The notes beneath the pieces were generated by a model. It saw nothing but the letters and a program-made list of their open reading frames with translations. It searched no databases and had not been told where the DNA came from. Below, piece after piece: positions 62,035 through 64,000 of a DNA stretch of 64,000 nt. Source of the DNA: Vibrio variabilis (GTDB lineage: Bacteria > Pseudomonadota > Gammaproteobacteria > Enterobacterales > Vibrionaceae). Numbering within the stretch: position 1 is the first letter of the stretch; every line of letters begins with the position of its first letter. The position numbers were made by a program, and so were the translations under genes. The stretch lies in assembly GCF_003263785.1 (NCBI RefSeq), contig NZ_JYJK01000012.1:1-64000 (forward strand), read 5' to 3'.

Positions 62035-64000
62035 TTGAAAGAGGTAAGTATCAATCGATGACGATGGTCAACTGGAACGGCTTCTTTGCACGTACCTTTG
62101 ACATCGACACACTAGTCACCACGCTTTCAGGTGGTAATGGTGCGGGTAAATCTACCACCATGGCCTCGTTCATTACGGCGCTGATTCCAGACCAAAGTCT
62201 GCTGCACTTTAGAAACACGACGGAAGCGGGGAGCTCTCAAGCATCTCGCGACAAAGGTTTGTACGGTAAGCTGCAGCCGGGTACTTGTTACTCGGCTTTG
62301 GATGTAGTGAACTCGCGTAACCAACGCGTTTTGTTCGTAGTTAAGCTACAACAAGTGGCGGGTCGTGATAAGAAAGTGGATATCAAGCCATTCATTGTTC
62401 AGGGCTTGCCAAGTAACGTCAAACCAACCGATATTCTGATTGAAGCGGTATCGGATAACCACGCTCGCGTTCGTCCAATCAATGAAGTGAAAGACGCAGT
62501 AAGCGCGATGGAAGGCGTGCACTTTAAGGCCTTCAACTCGATTGTTGACTACCACGCGCAGATGTTTGAGTTTGGTGTACTGCCGAAGAAACTGCGTAAC
62601 AGCAGCGATCGCTCTAAGTTCTATCGCCTAATTGAAGCCTCGCTTTACGGTGGTATCTCAAGCGCGATTACTCGTTCACTTCGTGACTACCTATTGCCAC
62701 AAAACGGCGGCGTGAAGAAAGCGTTCCAAGATATGGAATCTGCGCTGCGTGAAAACCGTTTAACGCTAGAAGCGATCAAAACCACCCAAGCAGACCGTGA
62801 TCTGTTTAAGCACTTGATCACCGAGTCGACTAATTACGTAGCCGCGGACTACATGCGCCATGCTAACGAGCGCCGCAATAAGCTTGAAACCACGATGAAG
62901 CTGCGTGGCGAGCTATTTGGGTCTCGTCAAACGCTTATCGCGCAAAACGAACTGCTTAACAAAGTTCAGCAAGAACTGACGCTGTTGGTTGAGAATGAAT
63001 CAGGCCTTGAGCAAGACCATCAAGCAGCGCAAGACCACTTGTTATTGGTACAAAACGCGCTTCGTCAGCAAGAAAAAATTGAACGCTACCAAGAAGATCT
63101 TGAAGAGCTAAACGAGCGTCTTGAAGAGCAGATGATGGTTGTCGAAGAAGCGAGTGAGCGTAAGCTTGCCGCTGAAGAGCAGGCAACATTTGCTGAAGAA
63201 GAGGTGGATAGCCTCAAGACTCAGCTCGCTGATTACCAGCAAGCGCTGGATGTTCAGCAGACCCGTGCTCTTCAATATCAACAAGCGGTACAAGCTCTTG
63301 AAAAAGCGCGCAAATTGCTAGACGACGAATCATTGGATCAAGATGGCGCAGCTGAAACGCTGAGCCAACTAAAATCGCAAGAATCACAAAGTACGACTGA
63401 GCTTCTTGAACTGAAACATCGCCTTGACATGTCATCGGCCGCGGCGCAGCAGTTTGAACAAGCGCTGTCGCTGGTCAAGCAGATCGCGGGTGATGTAGAG
63501 CGCAATGAAGCGAGTCAAGTTGCGAAAGCAGTGATCAAGCAGGCGGATGAGCATCGTCAGCGACTGAAAAACGAATCTCAGCTTCGCGCTCAATATCGTG
63601 AACTTGAGAAAAACATTGAGCGCCAGCAGCAAGCGCAGAAGCTTGCAAATGATCTAGGTGAGGCTGGTATCCGTGTGGATAGCGAAGCGGATCTAGAAAT
63701 GGAAGCGGAGAGCCAACGCGAACGCGTACTTGAGTGCGAGCAGCAGTTGGAAGCTCTTCGTGAAGCATCTGGCGAAATCAAACAGCGCGAACAAGAGTTT
63801 GTGTCTGAGATCAGCAAGCTAGAGAGCTACGCGCCGAAGTGGATCAAATCCTTTAATGCATTGGAAGATCTTCGTGAGCAAAGCGGCATGGAGCTGGTGG
63901 ATCGCGCAGACGTTATTAGTTCAATGCAAGCCACCAATGACAATGAGCGTAAGACCTCTTTTGAGCGCGACTCGCTGGCAAAACGCCGTGAAGAGCTTGA
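62031..64000 (+). CDS. mukB: MukB, SMC-like condensin (3' partial)
   Basis: MukB is the SMC-like ATPase of MukBEF. The N-terminal head has [20 protein letters not shown] and Walker [16 protein letters not shown] near residue 35. After about residue 250 the sequence becomes a long coiled coil ([19 protein letters not shown]). The frame is open to the right edge with no stop, giving 656 codons, roughly the first 45% of the protein. The hinge and C-terminal head lie outside the window. Confidence 0.97.
   Translation, partial: MIERGKYQSMTMVNWNGFFARTFDIDTLVTTLSGGNGAGKSTTMASFITALIPDQSLLHFRNTTEAGSSQASRDKGLYGKLQPGTCYSALDVVNSRNQRVLFVVKLQQVAGRDKKVDIKPFIVQGLPSNVKPTDILIEAVSDNHARVRPINEVKDAVSAMEGVHFKAFNSIVDYHAQMFEFGVLPKKLRNSSDRSKFYRLIEASLYGGISSAITRSLRDYLLPQNGGVKKAFQDMESALRENRLTLEAIKTTQADRDLFKHLITESTNYVAADYMRHANERRNKLETTMKLRGELFGSRQTLIAQNELLNKVQQELTLLVENESGLEQDHQAAQDHLLLVQNALRQQEKIERYQEDLEELNERLEEQMMVVEEASERKLAAEEQATFAEEEVDSLKTQLADYQQALDVQQTRALQYQQAVQALEKARKLLDDESLDQDGAAETLSQLKSQESQSTTELLELKHRLDMSSAAAQQFEQALSLVKQIAGDVERNEASQVAKAVIKQADEHRQRLKNESQLRAQYRELEKNIERQQQAQKLANDLGEAGIRVDSEADLEMEAESQRERVLECEQQLEALREASGEIKQREQEFVSEISKLESYAPKWIKSFNALEDLREQSGMELVDRADVISSMQATNDNERKTSFERDSLAKRREEL

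Overview
The window looks like chromosome I of a Vibrio (Vibrionaceae). Gene order, protein sequence and the mukFEB, tfoY-riboswitch and bioABFCD blocks all fit that genus; I do not assign a species.

Bases 1-22438 hold one co-directional type VI secretion (T6SS) cluster on the + strand: tssK (cut by the left edge)-tssL-tssM-tagF-pppA-tssA-tssB-tssC-second tssC-tagJ-tssE-tssF-tssG-tssH(clpV)-hcp-vgrG-unknown gene. It supplies the membrane complex (TssL, TssM), baseplate (TssK, E, F, G), sheath (TssB, C), recycling ATPase (ClpV, TagJ), tube and spike (Hcp, VgrG) and part of the phosphorylation switch (PppA, TagF). TssJ, a PpkA kinase and Fha are not seen and may lie to the left. The unusual parts are the second TssC, the hairpin before it, and the unrecognised gene after vgrG.

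From 22559 on the window is core genome: cmk-rpsA-ihfB-lapA-lapB-pyrF; convergent miaE and a coiled-coil membrane protein; cysB and a methyltransferase; divergent ald/lrp; ftsK-lolA-rarA-serS; the biotin locus bioA / bioBFCD with a BirA operator; glgC-glgA; a hydrolase; a minus-strand block of DUF2007 protein, TVP38 protein, tfoY (under a cyclic-di-GMP riboswitch) and purR; torD/torR; a large secreted chitinase; elyC; and cmoM-mukF-mukE-mukB, with mukB cut by the right edge. TfoY is a known activator of T6SS in vibrios, so the riboswitch may tie the two ends of the window together.

Thirteen single-base losses interrupt eleven genes (tssL, tssM twice, tssC, clpV, vgrG, the gene after vgrG, the cysB-linked methyltransferase, lolA, bioF twice, glgA, purR). 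Every one is repaired by adding one base, most in a G or C run, and an essential gene (lolA) is among them. They look like sequencing deletions rather than gene decay, so these genes are annotated as whole CDSs with the break noted.
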